In this document: positions 51,192 through 60,300 of the stretch, piece by piece
Position numbering within the stretch: position 1 is the stretch's first letter
Layout of the letters: every line of letters begins with the position of its first letter
NCBI RefSeq assembly: GCF_000154445.1
Contig: NZ_DS499569.1
Strand: one strand, 5' to 3'
DNA: 64,000 nucleotides
Source: Intestinibacter bartlettii
GTDB lineage: Bacteria; Bacillota; Clostridia; Peptostreptococcales; Peptostreptococcaceae
The notes under the pieces: model-generated
The model's input: the letters and a program-made list of their open reading frames with translations, nothing else
Told to the model about the DNA's origin: nothing
Database searches by the model: none
Program-made: the position numbers and the translations under genes

Positions 51192-52562
51192 TTATTTTAA
51201 AAACATTTTTAGTAATTTTAATTTTAAATCATTATAAGGCATATATCTTATAGGTAAATCAATCCAATTGTATTTCTTTACGATTGATTTTTCATGTGAA
51301 AATGTATCAAAACTGTATTTTCCATGATAAGAGCCCATGCCACTATTCCCTACTCCACCAAATGGCATTTTCGATGTTGCCAGTTGTATTATTGTATCAT
51401 TTATACATCCACTTCCATAAGATAAGTCTTTTAGAATTTCTTTTTCTATTTTTTTATTTGTTGTAAATAGATATAGAGATAGAGGTTTTTCGCCTTTTAA
51501 AACTATCTCTTTTGCCTCTTTAATATTATTAAATGTCATTATCGGAAGTATTGGCCCAAATATCTCCTCTTGCATTATGGGCGAGTCTAGGGTGATTTTA
51601 TCTAAAATAGTCGGCTCAATTTTTAATAATTCTCTATCAATATCACCGCCATAGATTATTTTTTCTCCTTTAATTAAATTAACTAACCTATTAAAATGTC
51701 TTTCATTTACTATCTTCGTATAATCTTCATTTTTCAATGGTTCATTTGTATAAAATAATGTTATATATTCTTTTAAATACTTCTCAAACTCATCTTTTAT
51801 ATTTTCTTGAATTAGTAAATAATCTGGTGCAACACATGTTTGTCCAGAATTTAAATATTTGCCAAATACAATTCTCTTTGCAGCTAATTTTAAATTTGCA
51901 CTTTCTTCTACTATACAAGGGCTTTTTCCACCCAATTCTAATGTGACTGGAATTAAATTTTTTGCTGCCTTTTCCATAACTATTTTACCTACAGTAACTC
52001 CACCTGTAAAGAATATATAATCCATTTTTTGTTCTAATAATTCAGTAGCAACTTCCTTATCTCCATTTACTACTGCTATATACTCAGGTGGGAAAAATTC
52101 CTCTATCATCTTACTTATTACAGAAGATGTATTTGGTGAATCTTCTGCTACTTTCAAAATCGCACAATTTCCTGCCGCAATAGCACCTACTAGTGCTTCT
52201 ATACAAAGTAAAAATGGATAATTCCACGGAGATATTATAAGTGCTACACCATATGGTTCTTTTTTTATAAAACTCTTTGCATGAAATTGGCTTATTGGAG
52301 TTAGAACTCTCTTATCCTTCGTCCATCTTCTGACTTTCTTTTTGGCATAATTTAAATCACTTAAAACCATCCCTATTTCAGACATATAAGATTCAAATTG
52401 TGATTTATTTAAATCATTTTTTAAAGCTTCACATATTTCTTTTTCGTATTTTTTTATAGCATCATACAATTTATTTAATGATTCTATCCTAAAGTTTACA
52501 TCTTTTGTTTTACCCGTTTTAAAAAAATTTTTTTGATTTTTGACTAACTTATTTATATCCAT
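51192..52562 (-). CDS. Aldehyde dehydrogenase (class 3-like)
   Basis: A 456-aa protein from ATG 52562 (AGGTGAT before it; an upstream TTG is unlikely). NAD-dependent oxidation of aldehydes is indicated by ISPWNYPFLLCIEALVGAIAAGN, FFTGGVTVGK, LELGGKSPC (catalytic Glu) and NSGQTCVAPDY (catalytic Cys). The C-terminus (KLLKMFLK) has a basic-hydrophobic tail seen in membrane-associated fatty aldehyde dehydrogenases. The substrate is unknown. Confidence 0.92.
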   Translation of the reverse strand: MDINKLVKNQKNFFKTGKTKDVNFRIESLNKLYDAIKKYEKEICEALKNDLNKSQFESYMSEIGMVLSDLNYAKKKVRRWTKDKRVLTPISQFHAKSFIKKEPYGVALIISPWNYPFLLCIEALVGAIAAGNCAILKVAEDSPNTSSVISKMIEEFFPPEYIAVVNGDKEVATELLEQKMDYIFFTGGVTVGKIVMEKAAKNLIPVTLELGGKSPCIVEESANLKLAAKRIVFGKYLNSGQTCVAPDYLLIQENIKDEFEKYLKEYITLFYTNEPLKNEDYTKIVNERHFNRLVNLIKGEKIIYGGDIDRELLKIEPTILDKITLDSPIMQEEIFGPILPIMTFNNIKEAKEIVLKGEKPLSLYLFTTNKKIEKEILKDLSYGSGCINDTIIQLATSKMPFGGVGNSGMGSYHGKYSFDTFSHEKSIVKKYNWIDLPIRYMPYNDLKLKLLKMFLK

Positions 52563-52679
52563 ATTATCACCTATCAAGTTCTAGCTTTTAATATTTTCTT
52601 TCATTGAAATTATATCATAAGATATATAAATATATTCAATTTGACAAAATTTATTATATATACAAATTTTGAACATTAA

Positions 52680-52704
52680 AAAAATCTTCCCTAGGAAGAT
52701 TTTT
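52680..52704 (-). terminator. Terminator of the 344-aa exonuclease gene
   Basis: AAAAATCTTCC / GGAAGATTTTT with a short loop lies 12 bp after the stop at 52716. Confidence 0.85.
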
Positions 52705-52715
52705 TATAGCATAAC

Positions 52716-53750
52716 TTAGGTTAAGTTTTCAGCTGGTGTCTGCATTTCTACTTTTATATCAACAAAAATATTTTCATACTCCATATCTTCAATAAATAAA
52801 TCTAAAATATTATTCATCTCATCTTCATACTCCTCTTGACTTAGATTATATAAAAGAGCATCTTCATATAAATCCATTAAATCTAGATAAAAATTATTTA
52901 AAACATAAAAATAGCCATCTTTTATATTTCTCAACTTATCTACTGTATCTAATTTTTTTATTATATCCTTTACAATATCTATATTTCGAACTTTTATCTT
53001 TCTAGTTGAATATACATACCTCCCCACTATTGATAGTATATCTATAGATAAATCATCTATATTATAATTTCCTTCTTTATGATACAAATACTTTTCATAA
53101 TCTTTTATTTTGGCTTCTATTTCATCATCAATTTGATTATAAGGACTTTTGTTTATATCCTGAATTATCAAATAATTTCTTACATCTTGATTTTTTTCTA
53201 AGATTTCATCTAAAATATGGAGATTGTATGCATCATATAAAGGGTCATGAGCATCTCCACTAAATTTCATATTTGATAACTCTAGTAGGTGTGTCAATGA
53301 TATATAATTCATACATTTCACTCCATATTCTAAATATTTTTCTTTAATATCTACAAAGAAGTTTTGGATATTATTTAAAAATCTAGGATGATTATTTTTT
53401 TGTGAACTTATTCTATCTGTATTTTTAAAGCAAGTTAAATCTAAATTGCCAAAAGTATAAATACCATCAATTTCATTAAAATCACCTAGCCAATGTTTAA
53501 ATGACCTCATAACAGATTCATAAGTCGGTGCATTTTCCAAATCTTCAGTTGTAATATGAGTTAATTCTTCTATATGTGGATAAACCGTTTTAGTTAAAAT
53601 GGGCTTTATTAAAGACTTGAATTTTTCTATTTTTTTAGTTTTTGTATCATATTTTATAGCCCCGATTGCTATTAAATCAGCTTTAAATCCTTCCCTCTTA
53701 TTTTTTGTATTGTTCATATTCATTTCAAAGTCCATATATATTTTCTTCAT
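52716..53750 (-). CDS. DEDDh exonuclease-like protein with helical C-terminal domain
   Basis: A 344-aa protein. The N-terminal 190 residues carry MDFEMNMN (D, E), YTFGNLDLTCF (D) and SGDAHDPLYDAYNLHIL (H, D), the layout of KapD/ERI1-type 3'-5' exonucleases. A roughly 150-residue acidic helical region follows with no recognisable motif. ERI1-type enzymes usually process RNA ends. Start ATG 53750, GGGGGAA upstream. Confidence 0.82.
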   Translation of the reverse strand: MKKIYMDFEMNMNNTKNKREGFKADLIAIGAIKYDTKTKKIEKFKSLIKPILTKTVYPHIEELTHITTEDLENAPTYESVMRSFKHWLGDFNEIDGIYTFGNLDLTCFKNTDRISSQKNNHPRFLNNIQNFFVDIKEKYLEYGVKCMNYISLTHLLELSNMKFSGDAHDPLYDAYNLHILDEILEKNQDVRNYLIIQDINKSPYNQIDDEIEAKIKDYEKYLYHKEGNYNIDDLSIDILSIVGRYVYSTRKIKVRNIDIVKDIIKKLDTVDKLRNIKDGYFYVLNNFYLDLMDLYEDALLYNLSQEEYEDEMNNILDLFIEDMEYENIFVDIKVEMQTPAENLT

Positions 53751-54044
53751 ACAATTCCCCCAATCATAAGAAAATATTCTAATAAATTTTTATTCTGTGT
53801 TTTTAACACTTTTATAAAAGCTTTCTATCTCTATTTATATTTTAAAAATAAACTTTTATTATACTATTTTACCACAGATTTACCATATTTTTTTAACCTA
53901 GTTTATATAATATTAAAATCTATTTTTCTATCTTAAAATTATATGAATAGAATCTTATATATGTTATAAAAAAACTCAATATCTATATTTATATTTTATA
54001 TTTTTCTAAAAAAAATACTCCCTATAAAGGGAGTTTATTTTATG
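53751..54044. other. AT-rich intergenic region with ttcA terminator
   Basis: 294 bp without a gene. The only clear element is ACTCCC / GGGAGT (54017-54034), which with T8 on the minus strand terminates ttcA. The remainder is the promoter region of the exonuclease gene. Confidence 0.7.
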
Positions 54045-54908
54045 TTAGTCTTCAAATTTTTCTAAGAAAGAATGTCTAACTCCATCTTGTTCCCATCCTA
54101 AAACAGAATCAAGGTATACGTTGTTAGCAGCCTTGAATATTGATTTTTCAACTTCTTGGTATTCTTCTCCTAGATTTTTTATAAGTTCTTTTATTTCATA
54201 TCTTTTGTTTCCTGTCTTTTTAGCAGCAACCATACATGCACAGTTAAGCGGCATAATTCCACTATTTTGTATAAACCTTATTATACTTTCTTCTCTTATA
54301 TAATAAAGAGGTCTTATTATTTGCATTTTTTCGTAGTTACTAGATTTTAATTTAGGAAGCATAGTTTTGAAATTTCCTGCACATAATAAGTTAAGCATTG
54401 TAGTTTCTATTACATCATCAAAATGATGTCCTAACGCTAATTTATTACATCCTAATTCTTCTGCTTTATTATATAATGCTCCTCTTCTCATACGAGCACA
54501 CATATAACATGGATAGTCTTCTGCTATCTCACCTGCAACATCAAATATATTAGTATCGAATATTGTAAGTGGTATATTTAAATACTCACAGTTTTCTTCT
54601 AGTAATTGTCTTATATTTTTATGATATCCTGGATCCATCGCTAAAAATACTAAATCAAATTTAACTTGTCCGTGTTTTTGAAGTTCTTGGAACATTTTAG
54701 CCATAAGTAAACTATCTTTTCCACCAGAAATAGCTACTGCTATTTTATCCCCTTCTTCAACTAATTTATAATCTTTTATAGCCTTTATAAATTTAGACCA
54801 TGTATATTTTCTATATTTTTTTATTATACTTTTTTCTATCTCTCTTAAAGGCTTTCTTTCCTCTGTAGGCATTATTATCTTACAGCCTTCACCTGCTAAT
54901 TTACTCAT
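54045..54908 (-). CDS. ttcA: tRNA 2-thiocytidine biosynthesis protein TtcA-like
   Basis: A 287-aa protein. PP-loop SGGKDS (in KIAVAISGGKDSLLMAK), a CYMCARMRRG pair, ALGHHFDDVIETTMLNL, and a later Cys in NCACMVAAKK fit the Fe-S-dependent TtcA group that thiolates C32 of tRNAs using ATP. Start ATG 54908 has GAGGTGA upstream. Terminator at 54017-54034. Confidence 0.9.
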   Translation of the reverse strand: MSKLAGEGCKIIMPTEERKPLREIEKSIIKKYRKYTWSKFIKAIKDYKLVEEGDKIAVAISGGKDSLLMAKMFQELQKHGQVKFDLVFLAMDPGYHKNIRQLLEENCEYLNIPLTIFDTNIFDVAGEIAEDYPCYMCARMRRGALYNKAEELGCNKLALGHHFDDVIETTMLNLLCAGNFKTMLPKLKSSNYEKMQIIRPLYYIREESIIRFIQNSGIMPLNCACMVAAKKTGNKRYEIKELIKNLGEEYQEVEKSIFKAANNVYLDSVLGWEQDGVRHSFLEKFED

Positions 54909-55113
54909 TAAATCACCTCATTAATTTAAAACATGAAATTAATTTTATCATATTTTATAACTTACATTCAAGTATATAACACACCTTTATATATAAGTTT
55001 TTATATAACCTTTATATTTTTCTGTCCTTTGTAACATTTTAACTGCCTTTTAATATTATATATTAAGATAGATATTATTGAACTTCTATCATATCACAAG
55101 GAGGTTAAACATA

Positions 55114-55320
55114 ATGGAAAAAACAAGAGGTATAAAAACTAATTGTGGTGAACAATTAGCAAGACCATATGTAAATAATCAGACTTTGACAAAAATGTAT
55201 AATTTATGTACTGCTTTAAAATACGGTAGTTTATTCCCAGAATTATACTTATTTGATTCTGAAAATTACAATGCTTATCTTTATAAATCACCAAAAAATA
55301 GATTGGGAGGTAGAAGATAA
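55114..55320 (+). CDS. cotJA: Spore coat-associated protein CotJA
   Basis: A 68-aa protein from ATG 55114, with AAGGAGG eight bases upstream; the frame's earlier ATG (55078) lacks one. The sequence LARPYVNNQTLTKMYNLCTALKYGSLFPELYLF is the CotJA pattern. It is the first gene of cotJABC and its stop overlaps the cotJB start (TAATG). Expression is expected in the mother cell during sporulation. Confidence 0.9.
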   Translation: MEKTRGIKTNCGEQLARPYVNNQTLTKMYNLCTALKYGSLFPELYLFDSENYNAYLYKSPKNRLGGRR

Positions 55321-55589
55321 TGAGACAATCAACATGTAGATATGACCTTATAAAAGCCGTTATGGAATTAGGTTTTGCAGCTGTAGATATGAATTTATAT
55401 TTGGATAATAATCCAGATGACCAAACTGCTGTGAGCACTTATAATTCTTTTGTCTCTCAATATGCAAAAGCAAGATGTAACTATGAAAAACAATACGGCC
55501 CTTTAACAAACTTTGGACACGCTCCAAGTAATTGTCCATGGCAATGGGTTGAAGCCCCTTGGCCTTGGGAAAAAGAATTTTATATGTAA
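55320..55589 (+). CDS. cotJB: Spore coat peptide assembly protein CotJB
   Basis: An 89-aa protein with FAAVDMNLYLDNNPDD, YAKARCNYEKQYGPLTNFG and a final WQWVEAPWPWE, the CotJB signature. It is translationally coupled to cotJA and helps assemble CotJ proteins into the coat. Confidence 0.92.
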   Translation: MRQSTCRYDLIKAVMELGFAAVDMNLYLDNNPDDQTAVSTYNSFVSQYAKARCNYEKQYGPLTNFGHAPSNCPWQWVEAPWPWEKEFYM

Positions 55590-55608
55590 TAATAGGAGGA
55601 TTTAAATT

Positions 55609-56181
55609 ATGTGGGTTTATGAAAAAACATTACAATATCCAGTAAATTTGAAGTGCCGTGATCTTAGAATGGCTAAAGTTATAATGACTCAACTTGGAGG
55701 ACCAAATGGTGAATTAGCTGCCGCACTTAGATATTTACAACAAAGATATACTATGCCTACTGGCAAATCAAAAGGATTATTAACAGATATAGGTACTGAA
55801 GAATTAGCTCATGTTGAAATAATTTCATCTATGATTTATCAATTAACTGATGGAGCTACTCCTGAAGAATTAAAAGCTGCTGGAATGGACACTAACTATG
55901 CTCAATTTGGTCATGGTATTCAACCAACAGATTCAAATGGAGTTCCTTTTACAACTGCTTATATAAATGTGTTTAGTGACCCTGTTACTGATTTACATGA
56001 AAATATGGCTGCTGAACAAAAAGCATTGGCTACTTACTATCAATTAATCAATTTAACAGATGACCCTGATATAAAAGATGTCTTAAGCTTTTTAGGTCAA
56101 AGAGAAATAACACATTATCAAAGATTTGGAGAAGCTTTAATGGATGTTTACGATTTCACTGAATGTAAAAAAATCTTTTAA
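55609..56181 (+). CDS. cotJC: Spore coat manganese catalase CotJC
   Basis: A 190-aa ferritin-like four-helix protein. Di-manganese ligands are in GGPNGELAAALRY, GTEELAHVE (E, H), ENMAAEQKA and QREITHYQRFGEA (E, H). CotJC proteins are coat-located pseudocatalases that remove peroxide. AGGAGG lies before ATG 55609. It is last in the cotJABC operon. Confidence 0.95.
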   Translation: MWVYEKTLQYPVNLKCRDLRMAKVIMTQLGGPNGELAAALRYLQQRYTMPTGKSKGLLTDIGTEELAHVEIISSMIYQLTDGATPEELKAAGMDTNYAQFGHGIQPTDSNGVPFTTAYINVFSDPVTDLHENMAAEQKALATYYQLINLTDDPDIKDVLSFLGQREITHYQRFGEALMDVYDFTECKKIF

Positions 56182-56409
56182 ATAAATATTTTTTAATCTA
56201 ATAAATTTTTATAATTCAATATTTTTAATTATAGAATTCTTTAACACTAGATATAAAACTCTATATCAAGTGTTTATTTTTTTTTTCATTTTCAGACATT
56301 TTGACTTATATATATAAATCTCTCCTATATTTTTGGATTTTTTTTTATATTTTTTACCAAAAATATTTACAAAGAGTTACAATTTTGTAATAATGTATAT
56401 AGAGAAAGA

Positions 56410-56437
56410 AACAACTTGTTACAAATTAGTTGTTTTT
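56410..56437 (+). terminator. Terminator-like hairpin in the leader of the P60 gene
   Basis: AACAACT / AGTTGTT with an 11-nt loop is followed by TTTACC. It lies about 25 bp before the ATG. It may be an attenuator; the stem is short. Just upstream is an exact palindrome TTACAATTTTGTAA (about 56375-56388). Confidence 0.4.
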
Positions 56438-56462
56438 ACCAAATCTGGAGGAGAGTGAATAT

Positions 56463-57614
56463 ATGGATTTTAATATAAAAAATATCCTTTTAGGTACAGC
56501 AGTTATATTACCTGCAACTATGGGATTATCAATTTCAAATGCGGATACAATACAAAACTTAACAATAAATGGATCAGTAAACTTTAGAGTTGCACCAAAT
56601 GTAAACTCTACTAAAATAGATAAATTAAAAAAAGGACAAACAGTAGAATATTTAGGAAAATCAGGTAACTGGTATAAGATAAAATATAATGGAAGAACAG
56701 GTTATATATATAAAACATACGCTTCAGCCGTATCGACTACTGAAGCAAGTAACAACTCACTTAAATACGTAAATTGTTCCTCTTTAAATCTTAGAAGCGG
56801 AGCTGGAACAAATTATTCAATAATAAAAGTATTATATAAAGGTACAAATGTAACCGTTTTATCAAGTAGCAATGGTTGGTCTAAAGTATCAGTAAATGGA
56901 ACTATTGGATATGTATCTTCTACTTATTTATCTTCTGCTAGTGAAGCTACTGAAGATACTTCAAGTAACAATAATTCATCAAATGAAAATGTACAATACT
57001 ACAGATATACAAGTAGTAAAATAAACTTTAGACAAAGCTCTAGCACAAGTTCTTCTGTATTATATCAACTACCTAAAAATACTAAGGTAGGTGTTGTATC
57101 TACTACAAGTACTGGTTGGGCAAAAGTAAAACACAATAATACATATGGATATGTTTCTACAACTTATTTATCACAAAATCAAACTGGATTAGATGCTGAA
57201 AAAGATTCTAATTATGATTCTTCTACTAGTAAAAGTGAAAAAATATCGAAAATAGTAAGTGTTGCCAAATCTAAATTAGGTTGCAAATATGTAAGAGGAT
57301 CTGAAGGCCCTACTACTTTCGACTGTACAGGTCTTACTTATTATTTATATAAACAAATAGGTATCACTTTACCAAGAGGAACTGCAGAGCAAAAATCTGT
57401 TGGAACTTATGTAGCTAAGAGTGATTTACAACCTGGAGATTTAGTATATTTAGATACTAAAGGTGATGATGGTATTATAGACCATGCTGCTATATATATA
57501 GGAAATGACACTATAATCCATGCTAATTCTGTAGCAGGGAAAGTAGGTACATCAAATCTTAATACAGCTTATTATAAAAAAGCTTATGTTAGCGCTAGAA
57601 GAGTTTTAAATTAA
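56463..57614 (+). CDS. NlpC/P60 endopeptidase with three SH3 repeats
   Basis: A 383-aa protein from ATG 56463 (CTGGAGGAGAG upstream). A signal peptide (NIKNILLGTAVILPATMGLSIS) is followed by three bacterial SH3 domains (each with NxRxxxxxxS...GxxVxxLxxxxxWxKVxxNGxxGYVxxxYL). A C-terminal NlpC/P60 domain has catalytic Cys in FDCTGLTYY and His in IDHAAIYIG. It cleaves peptidoglycan stem peptides outside the cell. DCTGL replaces the usual DCSG. It is paralogous to the gene at 60835. An insertion element begins one base after its stop codon. Confidence 0.94.
   Translation: MDFNIKNILLGTAVILPATMGLSISNADTIQNLTINGSVNFRVAPNVNSTKIDKLKKGQTVEYLGKSGNWYKIKYNGRTGYIYKTYASAVSTTEASNNSLKYVNCSSLNLRSGAGTNYSIIKVLYKGTNVTVLSSSNGWSKVSVNGTIGYVSSTYLSSASEATEDTSSNNNSSNENVQYYRYTSSKINFRQSSSTSSSVLYQLPKNTKVGVVSTTSTGWAKVKHNNTYGYVSTTYLSQNQTGLDAEKDSNYDSSTSKSEKISKIVSVAKSKLGCKYVRGSEGPTTFDCTGLTYYLYKQIGITLPRGTAEQKSVGTYVAKSDLQPGDLVYLDTKGDDGIIDHAAIYIGNDTIIHANSVAGKVGTSNLNTAYYKKAYVSARRVLN
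57607..57614 (+). repeat. Left 8-bp target-site duplication
   Basis: TAAATTAA precedes the element; the same eight bases follow it at 60238-60245. It includes the TAA stop codon of the P60 gene. Confidence 0.9.
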
Positions 57615-57714
57615 GGCTATGTTAGCTAACTTTGTGATTAATTATATCTAAAATAGGCTATAATATAGGTATAGACTATATTTCAACTAATTTACAGAAA
57701 GGATACCTAATATT

Positions 57715-58761
57715 ATGTCAAAAATAGATATAAAAGCTATGATAAAAGATTTAAAAAAGAATGAACTTACAGAGTTAATTTCAGTAGCACAAGAAGTATT
57801 AAGTACTTTATTTAATTCTTCTGAAATTAGAGATAATGTTAAAGAAAGTAGATTTTCTAAAGGATACGAGTGCCCAAAATGTCAATGTAAAGATGTAAAT
57901 AAAAATGGGAAATCTAATGGAAGACAAAGATATATATGTAAACGTTGTCGTACAAGTTTTGATGAGTTTACTATGTCCCCATTCTCTAATACAAAATTAG
58001 GGTTAGATAAATGGCTAAAATACTGCGAATTAATGATATTAGGACTTTCTATAAGAAAATGTGCTGAAGAAGTAGGAGTAGGTGTTAAAACGTCTTTTTA
58101 CATGCGTCATAGGATACTTGATGTAATCAATTTATCATTAAAAAATGATAAAGTTGAAGGTATAGTTGAAGTAGATGAATGCTTTATTAAGGAGTCTTTT
58201 AAAGGGAATCATTCTAAAAGTACTACATTTGTAATGCCTAGAAATCCTAGAAAAAGAGGTAAAGGTAAAAATGATAAGAAGAAAAGAGGAATATCAAAAG
58301 AGCAGATTTGTATAGAGACAGCAATTGATAGAAAAGGAAATATCCTTATGGGTGCTGTTTGTAATGGTAGAATTACAACAAATCAAATAGTTAACTTCTT
58401 TGACAATAAAATATGTGAAGATGCTACTTTTTGTGTAGATTCACATAAATCATATATGGGAATAAAGGATAAGTTGAACATAGAGTTAAAGCAAGTTCCT
58501 AGAGGAAAATCAATGATAGATAGTGTTTATCATTTACAGCATATAAATGCTCTTCACAGTAGCTTTAAGAGATGGTTAATGACTTTTAATGGTGTATCCA
58601 CAAAATATATCAATAATTATTTGGCTTGGTTTAAATTTCTACAACTAAGTAAGAAGAATAAAAAGAATGACCGAATTAAAGATATGCTAGTGAATGTAGC
58701 TACTAAGGATACATATGTAACTAGAGCCACTATTAGAAATAGATTCATTGAATTAACATAA
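57715..58761 (+). CDS. IS1595-family transposase
   Basis: A 348-aa protein. An N-terminal zinc ribbon (CPKCQCKDVNKNGKSNGRQR...CKRCRTSF) binds DNA, followed by the ISXO2-like DDE domain: VEVDECFIKESF (first Asp), FCVDSHKSYMGI (second Asp) and HLQHINALHSSFKRWL, where the third catalytic position is Asn/His-like rather than Glu, as in some IS1595 subgroups. AGAAAGGATACC lies before the ATG. Length is normal and the frame is intact. Confidence 0.95.
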   Translation: MSKIDIKAMIKDLKKNELTELISVAQEVLSTLFNSSEIRDNVKESRFSKGYECPKCQCKDVNKNGKSNGRQRYICKRCRTSFDEFTMSPFSNTKLGLDKWLKYCELMILGLSIRKCAEEVGVGVKTSFYMRHRILDVINLSLKNDKVEGIVEVDECFIKESFKGNHSKSTTFVMPRNPRKRGKGKNDKKKRGISKEQICIETAIDRKGNILMGAVCNGRITTNQIVNFFDNKICEDATFCVDSHKSYMGIKDKLNIELKQVPRGKSMIDSVYHLQHINALHSSFKRWLMTFNGVSTKYINNYLAWFKFLQLSKKNKKNDRIKDMLVNVATKDTYVTRATIRNRFIELT

Positions 58762-58894
58762 AGTAAGGAACTTTACTTCAAATTAATGAAACCATTTTAT
58801 AATTGGAAAACAATTGAATACTTTATATAATATAATTAAGTTCGTAATTATTATATATTGAGAATTAATTATAAATAAAAAGGGGAAATTTTAT

Positions 58895-59602
58895 ATGGTA
58901 AAAGTAATTAGGTTAAGTTTATTTTTAATTGCTATATCATTATTTTTAACAGGGTGCAGTAATTCAAAAGAAGATATAACTTTGGATATTAATAAAAATG
59001 AGAATTTAATTGATACTAATAATATTAATCAAATTATTTCTAATGATATTTATTCAAAAGAAAGCGAAGAACAAGAATTGATAAATATAATAGAATCAGT
59101 AGAAAAAAATAAACCTACTATGTCAGATGAAGAACGATATGATTTAAGAACTGATATATTCTTTAACTTAAATCAAGAGCAAGTTCTTAAATTTGGAGAC
59201 TGTTATACTGCATTGAACCAAGTTATTTTTGATGATAGATATAAAGAATTATTCGATAAGGCAAATAATCGATGGGATGCTTATGATAATAATGATTTAT
59301 ATGGAATTGTAAATACTATAAGATATATATCTAATTCAGTAAAAAATCAAGCGTTTAAAAATGATTTAAATAGAATTGAAGAATTGTGTTCATATGGATT
59401 AGAATATAGAGATATAATCGCACTTATTGATGCAAGAAGAATAATGAGAGATATTCAATATCACATATTTGAAGTTCCATATTTTAAAGAGGGAGATGCT
59501 ATAGTTGAAATAAATGAAGAAGATTATAGCATATATTATGGAGCTAGTGAAGTATTAGAAGGAGATAGATATAAAACTATAGGTATATATAGATATAAAT
59601 AG
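58895..59602 (+). CDS. Lipoprotein passenger of the insertion element
   Basis: A 235-aa protein. A lipoprotein signal (IRLSLFLIAISLFLTGCSNSK, lipobox LTGC) is followed by an acidic, helix-rich exported domain without motifs I recognise (EEQELINIIESVEKNKPTMSDEERYDLRTDIFF...). AAAAAGGGGAAA lies before the ATG. It lies within the inverted ends, so it moves with the transposase. A role in surface protection or exclusion is conceivable but unsupported. Confidence 0.8.
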   Translation: MVKVIRLSLFLIAISLFLTGCSNSKEDITLDINKNENLIDTNNINQIISNDIYSKESEEQELINIIESVEKNKPTMSDEERYDLRTDIFFNLNQEQVLKFGDCYTALNQVIFDDRYKELFDKANNRWDAYDNNDLYGIVNTIRYISNSVKNQAFKNDLNRIEELCSYGLEYRDIIALIDARRIMRDIQYHIFEVPYFKEGDAIVEINEEDYSIYYGASEVLEGDRYKTIGIYRYK

Positions 59603-59605
59603 TTT

Positions 59606-59636
59606 AACATAGCCTTTTATAAAATTAGGCTATGTT
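59606..59636 (+). terminator. Terminator made of two inverted copies of the element tip
   Basis: AACATAGCC / GGCTATGTT is a 9-bp perfect stem with a 13-nt loop, right after the lipoprotein stop and followed by TTTTAAA. The arms equal the outer nine bases of the element's terminal repeats. Confidence 0.65.
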
Positions 59637-59745
59637 TTAAATAAGTGTTGAAAATGATATAATATAAACTAAATCGCAATTGTCATATATTGTGACTTAT
59701 AAGTAAAACACTATAATAGTGTTGATTATGAAGAAAGGTGATGCG

Positions 59746-60075
59746 ATGAAACAAGAAAAAAGGATATATATACGAAAGTATGTTTCAGCAATTATATTTT
59801 CTAACATAATAGTATGGTTTAGCTGGGCATTGCCATTAATACTACTAGATGGTATAAAACTTAATGATGAATATCTTTTACAATTGGGATTTCTGTTAAG
59901 AATAGTGCTAAGTACAATACCTTTCATAGTGCTATTTGATTATACTAAGAGGAAGTATAAAGAAAATAAATTTACGAAAATGTGCTATATTTGTAGTATT
60001 ATAAGTATGTTGTTATTACCAACTTTGTTTTTCATATTACATCTTGAAATAGGATATGGAGGTTGGTTTTGGTAA
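59746..60075 (+). CDS. Small membrane protein, second passenger
   Basis: A 109-aa protein from ATG 59746 (AAAGGTGATG upstream). It has three hydrophobic helices (ISAIIFSNIIVWFSWALPLI-like; LLRIVLSTIPFIVLFDY; MCYICSIISMLLLPTLFFIL). No family is recognised. It sits inside the inverted ends with its own terminator. Confidence 0.72.
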   Translation: MKQEKRIYIRKYVSAIIFSNIIVWFSWALPLILLDGIKLNDEYLLQLGFLLRIVLSTIPFIVLFDYTKRKYKENKFTKMCYICSIISMLLLPTLFFILHLEIGYGGWFW

Positions 60076-60149
60076 AAGTTATAATTTATAGAAGTAGCTT
60101 AATAGACAATATTAATATATTACGAACAATTTATAGTAAGTTATATAAT

Positions 60150-60203
60150 CAACCACATATTAGAATTCAATATATTGAAAATTCTAAGGTGTGGTTGTTT
60201 TTA
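60150..60203 (+). terminator. Terminator of the second passenger gene
   Basis: CAACCACA...TAGAATT / AATTCTA...TGTGGTTG with a 12-nt loop is followed by TTTTTA. It ends about 10 bp before the element's right inverted repeat. Confidence 0.8.
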
Positions 60204-60259
60204 TGTCATATTTATCACGAAGATAGCTAACATAGCCTAAATTAATAATTGAATATATT

Positions 60260-60290
60260 AGAGACCGAAACTAAATCTCGGTCTCTTTTT
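60260..60290. terminator. Terminator after the insertion element, probably the original P60 terminator
   Basis: AGAGACCGA / TCGGTCTCT with a 9-nt loop and TTTT on the plus strand. Without the element it would lie about 20 bp after the P60 stop codon. It may also serve the minus-strand gene ending at 60301. Confidence 0.85.
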
Positions 60291-60300
60291 AGTTTTAGTA

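Larger units (their letters stand above)
57615..60237 (+). mobile_element. IS1595-like insertion element with passenger genes
   Basis: A 2623-bp element. Its ends are a 24-bp inverted repeat (57615-57638 with 60214-60237), 22 of 24 matching and beginning GGCTATGTTAGCTA. It is flanked by a perfect 8-bp duplication, the size typical of the IS1595 family. It carries a transposase, a lipoprotein gene and a small membrane protein gene, all on the plus strand, with two internal terminators. The near-perfect ends and perfect duplication suggest a recent, intact insertion. Confidence 0.92.

Noticed and set aside
55021..55090. Sporulation sigma-factor promoter before cotJA
   Set aside because: Expected biologically, but no convincing -35/-10 pair for a mother-cell sigma factor could be placed by eye.
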